Position numbers and translations under genes: made by a program. This document shows, in pieces, positions 51,987-60,991 of a DNA stretch of 64,000 nt. Within the stretch, counting starts at the first letter, position 1; each line of letters opens with the position of its first letter. The notes beneath the pieces are model-generated. The model was not told the origin of the DNA. It ran no database searches and saw only the letters and a program-made list of their open reading frames with translations. The DNA comes from an uncultured Aquabacterium sp. (lineage in GTDB: Bacteria > Pseudomonadota > Gammaproteobacteria > Burkholderiales > Burkholderiaceae_C). Where the stretch lies: assembly GCF_913773725.1 (NCBI RefSeq), contig NZ_CAJYGK010000086.1:124001-188000 (forward strand), given 5' to 3'.

Positions 51987-53351
51987 TCAACCGGTCTGAC
52001 CCGGGATCCAGCTCGTGCCGGCCAGCGGCACCTGGGCCATGGCCGCGGCCTCCACCGTCAGGGCCACCAGGTCTTCCGGCTCCAGATGGTGCACGTCCTG
52101 CTTGCCGCAGGCGCGGGCCAGCGTGGTCAGCTCCATGGTCAGCGTCTTGAGGTAGTTCTTGAGGTGCTTGGCACCCCATTCCGGCTCCAGGCGCTTTTCC
52201 AGCACGGCGTCCTGCGTGGTCACGCCCACCGGGCACTTGCCCGTGTGGCAGTGGTGGCAGAAGCCGGGCGCGGTGCCCAGCGCGGCGTAGTCGGCCTCGG
52301 CGCTGTGCTGCTGGCCGCCTTGCTGGTAGGTGTCGCGGTTGCAACCCAGGGCCATCAGCACGCCCTGGCCGATGGCCACGGCGTCGGCACCCAGGGCCAG
52401 GGCCTTGGCCACGTCGGCGCCGGTGCGGATGCCGCCCGACACGATCAGCTGCACGGTCCCCTTCATGTCGAGGTCTTCCAGCGCGGCCACGGCCTGGCGC
52501 ACGGCGGCCAGGGTCGGGATGCCCACGTGCTCGATGAAGCAGGTCTGCGTGGCGGCGGTGCCACCCTGCATGCCGTCGACCACGACCACGTCGGCACCGG
52601 CGTGCACGGCCAGCTTGACGTCGTTGTAGACGCGGGTGGCGCCCACCTTCACGTAGATCGGCTTTTCCCAGTCGGTCAGTTCGCGCAGTTCCTGGATCTT
52701 GATGGCCAGGTCATCGGGGCCGGTCCAGTCGGGATGGCGGCAGGCCGAGCGCTGGTCCACGCCTTCCGGCAGGGTGCGCATCTTGGCCACGCGCGGGTTC
52801 ACCTTCTGGCCCAGCAGCATGCCGCCGCCGCCCGGCTTGGCGCCCTGGCCCAGCACCACCTCGATGGCATCAGCCTTGCGCACGTCGTCGGGGTTGAAGC
52901 CGTAGCGCGAAGGCAGGCACTGGTACACCAGCGTCTTCGACGAGCGACGCTCTTCCTGCGTCATGCCGCCGTCACCGGTGGTGGTCGAGGTGCCCATGGC
53001 GGTGGCCGCCAGGCCCAGGGCTTCCTTCACGTTGGCCGACAGCGCGCCGAAGCTCATGCCGGCCACGGTGATGGGGGTGTCCAGCACGATGGGCTTCTTG
53101 GCGAAACGGGTGCCCAGCACGGTCTTGGTGCTGCACTTCTCGCGGTAGCCCTCCAGCGGGTAACGCGACAGGGAGGCGCCCAGGAAGACCAGGTCATCGA
53201 AGTGCGGCAGCTTGCGCTTGGCGCCCAGGCCGCGGATTTCGTACAGGCCGGTGTTCGAGGCGCGGTGGATGTAGTCCAGCGTGCTGCGGTCGAACGACGC
53301 GGATTCTTCGCGTTGCAGGCGCTTGAAGGTGATGGGGTGTTCGGTGCTCAT
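51987..53351 (-). CDS. glxD: FMN-binding glutamate-synthase-like protein (GlxD/MgsC type)
   Basis: A 454-residue protein equal to the central FMN domain of glutamate synthase as a separate chain. It has SFGALSANVKEALGLAA, a TIM-barrel FMN site (GADVVVVDGMQGGTAATQ, IVSGGIRTGADVAKALALGA) and the [3Fe-4S] cysteines in CHHCHTGKCPVGVTTQD. In N-methylglutamate synthase, subunit C has this form. It is the last gene of glnT-glxB-glxC-glxD, 11 bp after glxC. The product could be glutamate or an N-alkyl glutamate. Confidence 0.9.
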   Translation of the reverse strand: MSTEHPITFKRLQREESASFDRSTLDYIHRASNTGLYEIRGLGAKRKLPHFDDLVFLGASLSRYPLEGYREKCSTKTVLGTRFAKKPIVLDTPITVAGMSFGALSANVKEALGLAATAMGTSTTTGDGGMTQEERRSSKTLVYQCLPSRYGFNPDDVRKADAIEVVLGQGAKPGGGGMLLGQKVNPRVAKMRTLPEGVDQRSACRHPDWTGPDDLAIKIQELRELTDWEKPIYVKVGATRVYNDVKLAVHAGADVVVVDGMQGGTAATQTCFIEHVGIPTLAAVRQAVAALEDLDMKGTVQLIVSGGIRTGADVAKALALGADAVAIGQGVLMALGCNRDTYQQGGQQHSAEADYAALGTAPGFCHHCHTGKCPVGVTTQDAVLEKRLEPEWGAKHLKNYLKTLTMELTTLARACGKQDVHHLEPEDLVALTVEAAAMAQVPLAGTSWIPGQTG

Positions 53352-53362
53352 GACAGGGCTCC

Positions 53363-54052
53363 TCAGTAGGTTTGATCAGCGTCTGCGTTCCAGTGGTACA
53401 GCGAGCGAGCGGAAGCCACGCGCTTGAAGTCCTGCGGCTTGTGGTTCAGGCCCGCGGCGGCCAGCAGCTCGGTCAGCGCGGTGATGTCGCTGTCGCCCAG
53501 TGGCTCCAGCTGCGCATCGGCGCCCAGGCTCTTGATCTCGCCCTTCACGTAGATCACGGCTTCGTACAGCGAGTCGCCCAGAGCGTCGCCCGCGTTGCCG
53601 CAGATGACCATGCGGCCGGCTTGTGCCATGAAGCCCGAGAAGCTGCCGACCGAGCCCCCCACCACGATGTCGCCGCCCTTGAGCGAGATGCCGCAGCGCA
53701 GGCCCGCATCGCCGTCGATGATCAGCAGGCCACCGTGGGCCGAGGCCCCGGCGCTGTTCGAGGCAAAGCCCTTCACGTGCACCTTGCCGCTCATCATGTT
53801 CTCGGCCACGCCGGTGCCGGCGCTGCCATTGATGGTCACGTCGGCCAGCTTGTTCATGCCGGCGGCGTAGTAGCCTGCGTGGCCATCGATGGTCACCTTC
53901 ACCGGGGCGTTCAGGCCCACGGCGATGTTGTGGGCGCCATCGGGGTTCACGACGGTGATGTGCTGACCGGTCAGCTCGGCTGCCGGGCCGTGCAGGTGCT
54001 GGTTGAGCGGGCGAACGCCACCCTGGCTCAGGTCAAAGGTCAGGCTTTCCAT
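53363..54052 (-). CDS. glxC: GXGXG-domain glutamate-synthase-like protein (GlxC/MgsB type)
   Basis: A 229-residue protein equal to the beta-helical C-terminal domain of glutamate synthase. Repeated Gly motifs are seen: NGSAGTGVAENMMSG, IDGDAGLRCGISLKGG and ICGNAGDALGDSLYEA. It starts inside the glxB stop region (13-bp overlap) and is 11 bp before glxD. It probably forms a complex with the other two chains, placing the substrate tunnel. Confidence 0.9.
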   Translation of the reverse strand: MESLTFDLSQGGVRPLNQHLHGPAAELTGQHITVVNPDGAHNIAVGLNAPVKVTIDGHAGYYAAGMNKLADVTINGSAGTGVAENMMSGKVHVKGFASNSAGASAHGGLLIIDGDAGLRCGISLKGGDIVVGGSVGSFSGFMAQAGRMVICGNAGDALGDSLYEAVIYVKGEIKSLGADAQLEPLGDSDITALTELLAAAGLNHKPQDFKRVASARSLYHWNADADQTY

Positions 54053-54948
54053 ACGTACATCTCCTCAGGGGCAGGTTCAAAGACGGTGGCGTGCTTCACA
54101 TCGGGCAGGTGGGCCAGCGAGCGGAACTCGGAGGCAATGGCCACGTAGTCGTCGGTTTCGGCCACCACGGCCGGTTTGCAGGCAAAGGGGTCGCGGATCA
54201 GGGCCAGTTCGGTCGACGTGCCCATCAGGAAGGTGAAGAAGCCATCCAGCGCTTCGAAGCCCTTCTGCAGCGCGTTGTGCAGGGTGTCGCCTTCGCGCAG
54301 ACGCCACTCCAGGAAGCGGCACGCCGCCTCGGTGTCGTTGTCGGTTTCGAACTTGATGCCACGCGGCTCGAGCATGCGGCGCACGCCGTTCGGGTTCGAC
54401 AGCGAGCCGTTGTGCACCAGGCAGAAGTCTTCACCGGCGGTGAAGGGGTGTGCGCGGTCCGGCGTCACGGCCGACTCGGTGGCCATGCGGGTGTGGCCGA
54501 CCAAGTGGCTGCCTTGCAGCTGGCTGAACTGGTAGCGGGCGGCCACTTCAGCCGGTGTGCCGATGTCCTTGTACAGGTCGATGCTGCGGCCGGTCGACAG
54601 CAGGTGCAGCTTCGGACCGTAGGCCTTGACGAAGGCCTTGACCGGCTCGGCCGCGCCCTCGAAGGTGATCACGGCATGGTTGGCCTTGACGCTCGCCTTG
54701 GCCTGGACCTTCAGCTCGGCGTTGAGCGCGTCCAGCAGGGCCGACCAGTCGTAGTCGTTGCCTTCCTCGGTCAGGCCCGAGTACACGCTGATCTTGCGCA
54801 GGCCCGCGGGCAGCGGGTCGGTGAACACGGCCAGGCCGGCCGAATCGGGGCCACGCTCGGTCATGCCGATGAGCATGGGCACCATGAGCTCGCCGAGCTG
54901 GCTGCGCAGCGCGGGCTTCTTGAGGAGCAATCCAACGATTCCACACAT
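54040..54948 (-). CDS. glxB: Class II glutamine amidotransferase (GlxB/MgsA type)
   Basis: A 302-residue Ntn-type amidotransferase. The N-terminus MCGIVGLLLKKPAL gives Cys2 as the nucleophile after Met removal. Other family parts are MTERGPDSAGLAVF, GHTRMATESAVTPDRAHPF and LVHNGSLSNPNGVRR. It releases ammonia from glutamine for transfer to an acceptor on GlxD. It lies 18 bp after glnT. As the glutaminase, synthase and FMN domains are three proteins, this is a split glutamate-synthase-like enzyme. Confidence 0.93.
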   Translation of the reverse strand: MCGIVGLLLKKPALRSQLGELMVPMLIGMTERGPDSAGLAVFTDPLPAGLRKISVYSGLTEEGNDYDWSALLDALNAELKVQAKASVKANHAVITFEGAAEPVKAFVKAYGPKLHLLSTGRSIDLYKDIGTPAEVAARYQFSQLQGSHLVGHTRMATESAVTPDRAHPFTAGEDFCLVHNGSLSNPNGVRRMLEPRGIKFETDNDTEAACRFLEWRLREGDTLHNALQKGFEALDGFFTFLMGTSTELALIRDPFACKPAVVAETDDYVAIASEFRSLAHLPDVKHATVFEPAPEEMYVWKA

Positions 54949-54966
54949 GATGGGTCTGTTCCTTCT

Positions 54967-56361
54967 TCAGAAAAATTCCAGGTATTGCTTGACTTCCCAG
55001 TCCGAGACATGGCGCTGGTATTCGATCCACTCCATGCGCTTGAGCTTGAGGAACTCCTTGGCGACCGGGCCGAGGGCGCCCGTGATCAGCTCGTCGGCTT
55101 CCAGCGCATCCAGGGCGGCGCCCAGGTTCTGCGGCAAGAGGCCAATGCCCGCATCCTTGAGCTGTGCATCGCTCCACTCGTAGAGGTTCACGTTGCGCGG
55201 GGCACCCGGGTCCAGCTTGCGGTCGATGCCATCGAGACCGGCTGCGATCACGGCGGCCGTGGCCAGGTAGGGGTTGCAGGCACCGTCAGGCAGGCGCAGT
55301 TCCAGACGACCCTTGGGCACGCGCACCATGGTCGAGCGGTTGTTGTCGCCGTAGCTGATGTAGGCCGGGGCCCAGGTGGCGCCGGTCAGCGAGCGGCCCA
55401 CCACCAGGCGCTTGTACGAGTTCACCGTCGGGGCGCACAGCGCGGTCAGGGCCGGCGCGTGGGCCAGCAGGCCGCCCAGGAAGTGATAGGCCATGGGCGA
55501 CAGCTCCAGCCCGTTGGCATCGGCCTTGTCACAGAACAGGTTGCGCTTGCCGTCGCCGATGGACAGGTGCATGTGCATGCCGTTGCCCGGGCGGTTGGCA
55601 AAGGGCTTGGGCATGAACGAGCACACCAGGCCCATCTCGTTGGCGATCTCGGCGGCCGCCATCTTGAAGAACACAAAGTGATCACACGAGGTGAGACAGT
55701 CTGTGTAGGTGTAGTTCAGTTCGAACTGACCGTTGGCATCTTCGTGGTCGATCTGGTAGACGTCGATGCCGGTGGCGCGCATCACGTTGGAGAGCTTCTC
55801 CAGGTAGGCGCGGGTGCGCGACAGGCCCTTGTAGTCATAGCAGGGCTTGGCCAGCGTGTCGCTGGGGTCGCAGGGCTCGATGCCGCCGGACTCGGTGCGA
55901 CGCAGCAGCGAGAACTCGGGCTCCAGACCGGTGAACATCGTCAGGCCGCGCTCGGCCAGACGGGCCACCTGCTTCTTCAGCGTGACGCGGCTGTCGTAGA
56001 CCCAGGGTTCGCCTTCCACATGGCCTTCGCACACGATGCGGGCCAGGCCGGGCTGCCAGGGCACCAGCGAGACGGTGCTCAGGTCGCCGCGGGCCATGAA
56101 GTCCGGGCCGTGGGGCTCGATGCCGACGCCGCAGATGGCGAAGCCGGCGAAACCGGCGCCGTCGGTCAGCACGGTTTCCAGATGCGCCACTGGCACCGAC
56201 TTTGCCTTCGCCACACCGTGGATGTCGACAAACTGGGCCAGCACATAGGACACGCCCTGGGCACGCAGGTATTGCTGCGCTTCTTCGACGGTGTCGAAAC
56301 GCACGGGGGGCACGAGTTCGCCGGGCGGGGCATCAAGGGGAAGGGGGATGGCAGCGTTCAA
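54967..56361 (-). CDS. glnT: Type III glutamine synthetase-like protein GlnT (or gamma-glutamylmethylamide synthetase)
   Basis: A 464-residue glutamine-synthetase-family protein. It has the N-terminal beta-grasp domain and the ATP/catalytic domain with [13 protein letters not shown] (metal-binding Glu), [19 protein letters not shown] and [19 protein letters not shown]. The family includes GlnT of rhizobia and GmaS, which condenses glutamate with methylamine; sequence alone does not separate them. It leads the glnT-glxBCD operon behind a sigma-54 promoter within an inverted-repeat operator. Confidence 0.92.
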   Translation of the reverse strand: MNAAIPLPLDAPPGELVPPVRFDTVEEAQQYLRAQGVSYVLAQFVDIHGVAKAKSVPVAHLETVLTDGAGFAGFAICGVGIEPHGPDFMARGDLSTVSLVPWQPGLARIVCEGHVEGEPWVYDSRVTLKKQVARLAERGLTMFTGLEPEFSLLRRTESGGIEPCDPSDTLAKPCYDYKGLSRTRAYLEKLSNVMRATGIDVYQIDHEDANGQFELNYTYTDCLTSCDHFVFFKMAAAEIANEMGLVCSFMPKPFANRPGNGMHMHLSIGDGKRNLFCDKADANGLELSPMAYHFLGGLLAHAPALTALCAPTVNSYKRLVVGRSLTGATWAPAYISYGDNNRSTMVRVPKGRLELRLPDGACNPYLATAAVIAAGLDGIDRKLDPGAPRNVNLYEWSDAQLKDAGIGLLPQNLGAALDALEADELITGALGPVAKEFLKLKRMEWIEYQRHVSDWEVKQYLEFF

Positions 56362-56440
56362 GGCAGGCTCCTTCAGGTGTTGGGACCGGGTTCAGTCCCG
56401 GTGCGGTGCGCGCTGCTTCATGGGAAGGAAGCTTATCGCG

Positions 56441-56480
56441 GTGTTTCCTGTAATGCAACTAGTGTGCCTGCAAGGAAACA
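56441..56480. promoter_or_regulatory. Inverted-repeat operator between glnT and the XRE-cupin gene
   Basis: GTGTTTCCT (56441-56449) and AGGAAACA (56473-56480) form inverted arms 23 bp apart; they extend to GGTGTTTCCT and AGGAAACACC. The same arms with the same 23-bp gap occur upstream of glnK at 60992-61031. The adjacent XRE-cupin protein is the most likely ligand. Confidence 0.72.
56454..56469 (-). promoter_or_regulatory. Sigma-54 promoter of glnT
   Basis: On the minus strand AGGCAC-ACTAG-TTGCA differs from TGGCAC-N5-TTGCA at one base, with GG and GC 10 bp apart. It lies between the two operator arms, so a bound repressor would cover it. The glnT ATG is about 90 bp downstream. Confidence 0.75.
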
Positions 56481-56500
56481 CCATTTTGGTGAGCGAGGCG

Positions 56501-56534
56501 CTGCGTTTCAGGTGTCCACGTACACTGCGTTTCA
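56501..56534. repeat. Direct repeat before the XRE-cupin gene
   Basis: CTGCGTTTCA occurs at 56501-56510 and again at 56525-56534, 24 bp apart, just upstream of the XRE-cupin gene. It may be a promoter or operator element; no function is known. Confidence 0.35.
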
Positions 56535-56558
56535 CGGCAATGTTCAAAGGAGCGAGGC

Positions 56559-57161
56559 TTGGATAGGGACCAGAGCGGCAACCTGCCATCACTGGAAGAA
56601 ACCGTGGGTGCGGCCATCCGCGAGCAGCGGCAGCGGCACAGCCTCACCCTGGCACAGGTGGCTGAACAGGCGGGCATCAGCCGCGGCATGCTGTCCAAGA
56701 TCGAGAACGGGCAGACCACAGCCGGCATGGACACCTTGGCCCGCATTGCGCGCGTGCTGGGCGTGTCGATGTCGATGCTGTTCAGCAAGTACGACGCGAC
56801 CTCCAGCTCGGCGCAGCACATCAAGAAGGGCGCCGGCATGGAAGTGGTGCGTCGGGGCACCAAAAGCGGGCATACCTACCACCTGCTGGCCTACGACCAG
56901 GGCCCGGTCAAGCTGTTCGAGCCCTTTCTCATCACCATCGACGATGACACGGAGCGCTACCCGACCTTCGAGCACCCGGGGCACGAGTTCCTCTACATGC
57001 TGGAAGGCAAGATCGAATACCGGGTCGGGCAGGAAACCTACCTGCTCGAACCCGGTGATTCGCTGTCTTTCGAAGGGGAAGTGCCGCACGGGCCGGAACG
57101 CCTGGCCAAGTGCCCGATCAAGTTCCTGTCGGTGATCGTGTACCCGCGCCAGGCAGACTGA
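56559..57161 (+). CDS. XRE-family regulator with C-terminal cupin domain
   Basis: A 200-residue protein. An N-terminal Cro/C1-type helix-turn-helix (TLAQVAEQAGISRGMLSKIE, residues about 15-75) is followed by a cupin barrel (about 115-197) with HPGHEFLYMLEGKIEY and PGDSLSFEGEVPHGPE. Such regulators control amine and amino-acid catabolism. The start is an unusual TTG at 56559, chosen because AAAGGAG lies at 56546-56552 and no suitable ATG exists. It is divergent from glnT and probably binds the operator at 56441-56480. Confidence 0.9.
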   Translation: MDRDQSGNLPSLEETVGAAIREQRQRHSLTLAQVAEQAGISRGMLSKIENGQTTAGMDTLARIARVLGVSMSMLFSKYDATSSSAQHIKKGAGMEVVRRGTKSGHTYHLLAYDQGPVKLFEPFLITIDDDTERYPTFEHPGHEFLYMLEGKIEYRVGQETYLLEPGDSLSFEGEVPHGPERLAKCPIKFLSVIVYPRQAD

Positions 57162-57190
57162 GTGCTGCCTGACCGGGTGAACACACTGTC

Positions 57191-57787
57191 TCACTCGGTG
57201 AGCAGGGTGTGCAGCAACAGGCTGTCCGCCTCTGCCGGCTGGATGGCAAGGCGGGTGGTGCCCCCTTGCCAGTGCAGGCCTTCTGCGGCCTCGATGCGGA
57301 TGCCGACGGGCAAGGCCTCGCCCGCCAGATCGAAGGTGCCACGCAGGACCCAGATCAGGCTGTGCCCCCGCTCGGGCAGAACCAGCTTGTCACGAACCAG
57401 ACGGGTGCGGGCCGTGGCGCGTCCCCTTTGGGTCATGACGTTCCAGAACAGGGTGTCATCGGCGGGCGCCGTGTTGCGCAGCGCCAGTTCGCCCGGGTAC
57501 TGTGCGGTGTCGCCCGGCTCGGACAGCGTCCACTGTTGCTCGGCCGCCAGCAGCGAGACGGGCCCGCCCTGCACCAGCACCGTTGTGCGGTCGATGCCAT
57601 CGAACACGGAGAAGGGCGCCGCCTCGGTGATTTCGGCCAGGCTCACCCGCCATGGCGGCGGGGTCCCGGCGTCGGCCTGCGCAACCAGCCGGGTCCACCC
57701 CTTGCCGTTGCGCCAGCGTTCGCGTGGCAGTGTGGCCAGCGAGAGTCGGGTCAGGCCCTCCGGGAGGGCCATCACGTGCGTGATCAC
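57191..57787 (-). CDS. hutD: HutD/Ves-family cupin-like protein
   Basis: A 198-residue HutD-type protein with the hallmark ERWRNGKGWTRLV near the N-terminus and FSVFDGIDRTTVLVQGGPV. HutD is associated with histidine-utilisation genes and is thought to limit pathway activity; its mechanism is unknown. It follows the flavoprotein gene directly: GTG at 57787 is immediately after the upstream stop (TGAGTG). An internal ATG at 57772 is an alternative start. Confidence 0.85.
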   Translation of the reverse strand: MITHVMALPEGLTRLSLATLPRERWRNGKGWTRLVAQADAGTPPPWRVSLAEITEAAPFSVFDGIDRTTVLVQGGPVSLLAAEQQWTLSEPGDTAQYPGELALRNTAPADDTLFWNVMTQRGRATARTRLVRDKLVLPERGHSLIWVLRGTFDLAGEALPVGIRIEAAEGLHWQGGTTRLAIQPAEADSLLLHTLLTE

Positions 57788-58975
57788 TCAGGACACCGCA
57801 CCCAGGCCGTACTTGCCCGTTAGCAGCTGACCGGTGCTGAACCGCTCCAGCGCATACGGTGCCAGCGACACATCGGTCGGCAGGCCCAGTGCCTCTTGCG
57901 CCAGCACGCGGCCGACCGCCGGAGACAGCTTGAAGCCATGGCCCGAGAAGCCATAGCCCACGATCAGGCCCTGGATGCCGGGCAGACGGCCCAGCACCGG
58001 GTTCCAGTCGGGGGTGACGTCGTAGACGCCGGTCCACGACGAGGCCAGGCCGGCGGTCTCGTAAGCCGGGAAGCGCTCGGCCACCTGGGCACCGACCTCG
58101 ACCACGTAGTCCATCGAGATGTCGCCCTGCTCGTTGTCCGGCACGGCCAGCGTCTCGCCGACGATGCCTTCGCTCACCAGCATCTGGTTGCCGCCATAGC
58201 TGCGGCAGTACAGCATGCCCGGCGAGCCCAGGTCCTTGAAGACGGGCATCTTGAAGGTGTAGTGCGCATCGGCGCATTCCAGGGCCAGCACGGCGTGGCG
58301 CTCGGGCACCACGGGGGTGGGGATGCCGGTCCAGCGCTCGATGTCGGTGGCCCAGATGTTCTGCGTGCTGATGACCGTGTTGCTGCGGAAGGTGCCCTGC
58401 GAGGTTTCGACGCCGCAGACGCGGCCGTTGTCCACCAGCAGCTTCTCGACGTTGACGCCCTCCATGATCTTGACGCCCAGGCGGCGTGCGGCGCGGGCAA
58501 AGCTCGTGGCCACGAGGTAGGCATCGGCGAAGCCGGCTTCGGGCTCGTAGCCGATCAGCGCGGCGTCATCGAAGTGGGCAATGGGCAGCAGCGAGCGGGC
58601 TTCTTCCTTGCCCAGGAACTGGACTTCGATGCCCATGGCACGCTGACCCTCCAGGGCCAACTGCAGCGGAGACAGCTTGGGGCCGTCCGGCGCGCAGATC
58701 AGGTAGCCACACTTGACCAGGCCGGATGCGGCTTCCTCGTCTTCCAGGTAGGCCGAGAAGTCGGTGAAGACCGACCACGAGCGCTTTGCCAGCTCCACGT
58801 TCTCGATCACCGAGTAGTGCGTGCGCAGGATGCCCGAGGACTGCGTGCTGGTGCCGGCACCGATCTGCGACCGGTCCAGCACGAGCACCTTCTTCGCGCC
58901 GAAACGGGCAAGGTGGTAAGCAACCGAAGAGCCGATCACACCGGCCCCGATCACGATGGCGTCATAGCTTTCCAT
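57788..58975 (-). CDS. FAD-dependent oxidoreductase of the sarcosine oxidase/DadA group
   Basis: A 395-residue DAO-type flavoprotein. It begins MESYDAIVIGAGVIGSSVAY (FAD motif), with SGILRTHYSVIENVELAKRS and the C-terminal IVGYGFSGHGFKLSPAVG typical of sarcosine oxidase beta-like proteins. It should oxidise a secondary or tertiary amine such as an N-alkyl amino acid to an imine. The start at 58975 is preceded by AGAAAGG; a longer frame needs a TTG start. Neighbours (glx genes, hutG) make an N-substituted glutamate a possible substrate, an inference. Confidence 0.88.
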   Translation of the reverse strand: MESYDAIVIGAGVIGSSVAYHLARFGAKKVLVLDRSQIGAGTSTQSSGILRTHYSVIENVELAKRSWSVFTDFSAYLEDEEAASGLVKCGYLICAPDGPKLSPLQLALEGQRAMGIEVQFLGKEEARSLLPIAHFDDAALIGYEPEAGFADAYLVATSFARAARRLGVKIMEGVNVEKLLVDNGRVCGVETSQGTFRSNTVISTQNIWATDIERWTGIPTPVVPERHAVLALECADAHYTFKMPVFKDLGSPGMLYCRSYGGNQMLVSEGIVGETLAVPDNEQGDISMDYVVEVGAQVAERFPAYETAGLASSWTGVYDVTPDWNPVLGRLPGIQGLIVGYGFSGHGFKLSPAVGRVLAQEALGLPTDVSLAPYALERFSTGQLLTGKYGLGAVS

Positions 58976-59123
58976 CGTCAGCCTTTCTGGGTTCAAGAGG
59001 TTGGGATGGAGTCAGCGTAGTCGCGCCTGGCATGGCTCTTGTTAGATGAAGAAAATCACCATCAGAGATGCGGAAAAACTGAAGTTGGCCGTGTCTGCCC
59101 CGAACCCCTTGAGGATGCCCGAC

Positions 59124-60143
59124 ATGGCGATACCCAAAGCGTCACCTGCCCAACGCCGACATGCCGGGGTGCCCGATCTGCGCGCCCTGGAAATCTTTGT
59201 CGCGGTCTGCGATGCCAGCTCGATGGTCCTGGCGGCCGAACGTCTGGGCCTGAGCCAGAGCGCCGTGAGCCAGTCCATCAAGTCACTGGAAGAAGACCTG
59301 GGCCTGCAGTTGATGGACCGCGAAGTGCGGCCGGCACGGCCCACGCTGGCCGGACGCCTGATGCACGAGGCCTCGGCCCAGCTGCTGGCGCAGGCGCGTC
59401 TGGCAATGGACCGGGTGCGGGCTTCCGCGCGACAGGAGATGGAGCAGATCCGTCTGGGCTGCGTCGATTCGTTCGCGGCCACCGTGGGCCCGCAGCTCAT
59501 CAAGGCGATGGCCGGCAAGGCGCGCCAGATCCGTATGTGGTCGGGCCTGACGCCCGGACTGGCCGACCAGATGCAGGGACGCGAGCTCGACATGGTCATC
59601 TGCACCGAATCTGCGGTGGAAGACCCCCGCGTCTCGCAGCGTCTGCTGTTCTCGGAGTCCTGGGTGGCGGTCTATCCCAAGCACCACAGCCTGCCTGTGC
59701 TGACCTCCTTGCGCGGGCTGTCTGCGGCGGCTGGCAAGCTGCCCTTGATCCGCTACAGCCAGCGTTCGGTCACGGGCCAGCAGATCGAGCGCTTCCTGCG
59801 CCATGTGGGCGTCGATGCGCCGCGTTGCTACGAGTTCGATGCCACCGACCCGCTGCTCAGCCTGGTGGCCTCCGGCCTGGGCTGGGCCCTGAGCACGCCC
59901 TTGTGCCTGTGGCAGTCGCGGCAGTACCTCGATGCCGTCAACGTCGTGCCCCTGCCCGCGAGTCGGCTGGGGCAGCGTCATTTCTTTCTGCTGTCGCGCG
60001 AAGGCGAGTGGGCCGGGCTGGATGAAGAGGTCGTGCGGGTCACGCGCGACGTCATCCGCCTCGACACCGCGCCGGCCATCCGCAAGGCCATCCCCGCCCT
60101 CGCGCCGGCAGCCCTGTCCTGTCCTGAAGAGGATTTCACATGA
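59124..60143 (+). CDS. LysR-family regulator upstream of hutG
   Basis: A 339-residue LysR regulator. The winged helix is at LRALEIFVAVCDASSMVLAA and LSQSAVSQSIKSLEEDLGLQ; the rest is the effector domain. The frame extends to 59046, but the stretch before 59124 is AT-richer than coding DNA here, and the ATG at 59124 has GAGG upstream. The shorter form leaves about 148 bp for promoters shared with the divergent flavoprotein gene. Its stop overlaps the hutG start as ATGA. Confidence 0.87.
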   Translation: MAIPKASPAQRRHAGVPDLRALEIFVAVCDASSMVLAAERLGLSQSAVSQSIKSLEEDLGLQLMDREVRPARPTLAGRLMHEASAQLLAQARLAMDRVRASARQEMEQIRLGCVDSFAATVGPQLIKAMAGKARQIRMWSGLTPGLADQMQGRELDMVICTESAVEDPRVSQRLLFSESWVAVYPKHHSLPVLTSLRGLSAAAGKLPLIRYSQRSVTGQQIERFLRHVGVDAPRCYEFDATDPLLSLVASGLGWALSTPLCLWQSRQYLDAVNVVPLPASRLGQRHFFLLSREGEWAGLDEEVVRVTRDVIRLDTAPAIRKAIPALAPAALSCPEEDFT

Positions 60144-60958
60144 AGATCGACACGCCCACCTACACCTTCACGTCCGGCACGCTGCCGCTGCTGATCTCGA
60201 TGCCCCACCTGGGCACGCACATCCCCGCGCCATTGCAGACCGGCATGGCCGATGTGGCCGGCATCCGCCAGGACACCGACTGGCACCTCGACCGCCTGTA
60301 CGCCTTCGCGCGCGAGATGGGCGCGTCCATCATCCAGGCCAAGGTGTCTCGTTATGTGATCGACCTGAACCGCCCGCCCAATGGCGAAAGCCTGTATCCC
60401 GGGCAGACCACGACGTCGCTGTGCCCGATGGACACCTTCCGCGGCGAGCCGCTGTACCTGCCGGGCCATGTGCCGGACGACGCCGAGCAGGCGCGGCGCC
60501 TGGAAACGTACTGGCGGCCGTACCACGAACAGATCCGCACCGAGCTGGATCGGCTGAAGGCGTTGCATGGCGCGGTGATGCTGTGGGATGCCCACTCGAT
60601 TGCCAGCGTGTTGCCGCGCCTGTTTGAAGGCCGTCTGCCGGACCTGAACTTCGGCACGGCCGATGGCCGCAGCTGCGATCCCGCCATCCTGTCGGCGGTC
60701 GTCGATGTGGCGCGCACGGGGCCCTACACGCATGTCGTCAACGGGCGCTTCAAGGGCGGCTACATCACGCGTCATTACGGTCAGCCCTCCGACGGCATCC
60801 ACGCCATCCAGCTGGAGATGAGCCAGCGCCTGTACATGCAGGAAGACGCGCCGTTCTCGTATGAGCCGGACGTGGCCGGTCAGGTTCAGCCGCTGCTCGA
60901 GGCCATGCTGCGGGCCGGTCTGGCACAGCTGAGCGTGACACGCGCTGGTGCAGTCTGA
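60140..60958 (+). CDS. hutG: N-formylglutamate amidohydrolase HutG
   Basis: A 272-residue protein of the N-formylglutamate deformylase family, which splits N-formylglutamate into formate and glutamate. Conserved stretches are LLISMPHLGTHIP, RQDTDWHLDRLYAFA, YVIDLNRPPNGESLYPGQTT and MLWDAHSIASVLPRLFEGRL; these give zinc-ligand His, Asp and Glu. The other histidine-degradation genes (hutH, hutU, hutI, hutF) are absent, so the deformylase may work on another source of N-formylglutamate. It is co-translated with the LysR gene. Confidence 0.92.
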   Translation: MKIDTPTYTFTSGTLPLLISMPHLGTHIPAPLQTGMADVAGIRQDTDWHLDRLYAFAREMGASIIQAKVSRYVIDLNRPPNGESLYPGQTTTSLCPMDTFRGEPLYLPGHVPDDAEQARRLETYWRPYHEQIRTELDRLKALHGAVMLWDAHSIASVLPRLFEGRLPDLNFGTADGRSCDPAILSAVVDVARTGPYTHVVNGRFKGGYITRHYGQPSDGIHAIQLEMSQRLYMQEDAPFSYEPDVAGQVQPLLEAMLRAGLAQLSVTRAGAV

Positions 60959-60991
60959 TCCCCGCAATGGGGCGGTGCACCGGGGTGCGGC

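Noticed and set aside
59028-59043. Sigma-54-like sequence TGGCAT-GGCTC-TTGTT before the LysR/hutG genes
   Set aside because: The -12 element has GT instead of the nearly invariant GC, so it is not convincing.
60975-60987. Possible NtrC site upstream of glnK (GCACC-GG-GGTGC)
   Set aside because: The gap between half-sites is 2 bp instead of 5, so the geometry does not fit NtrC.
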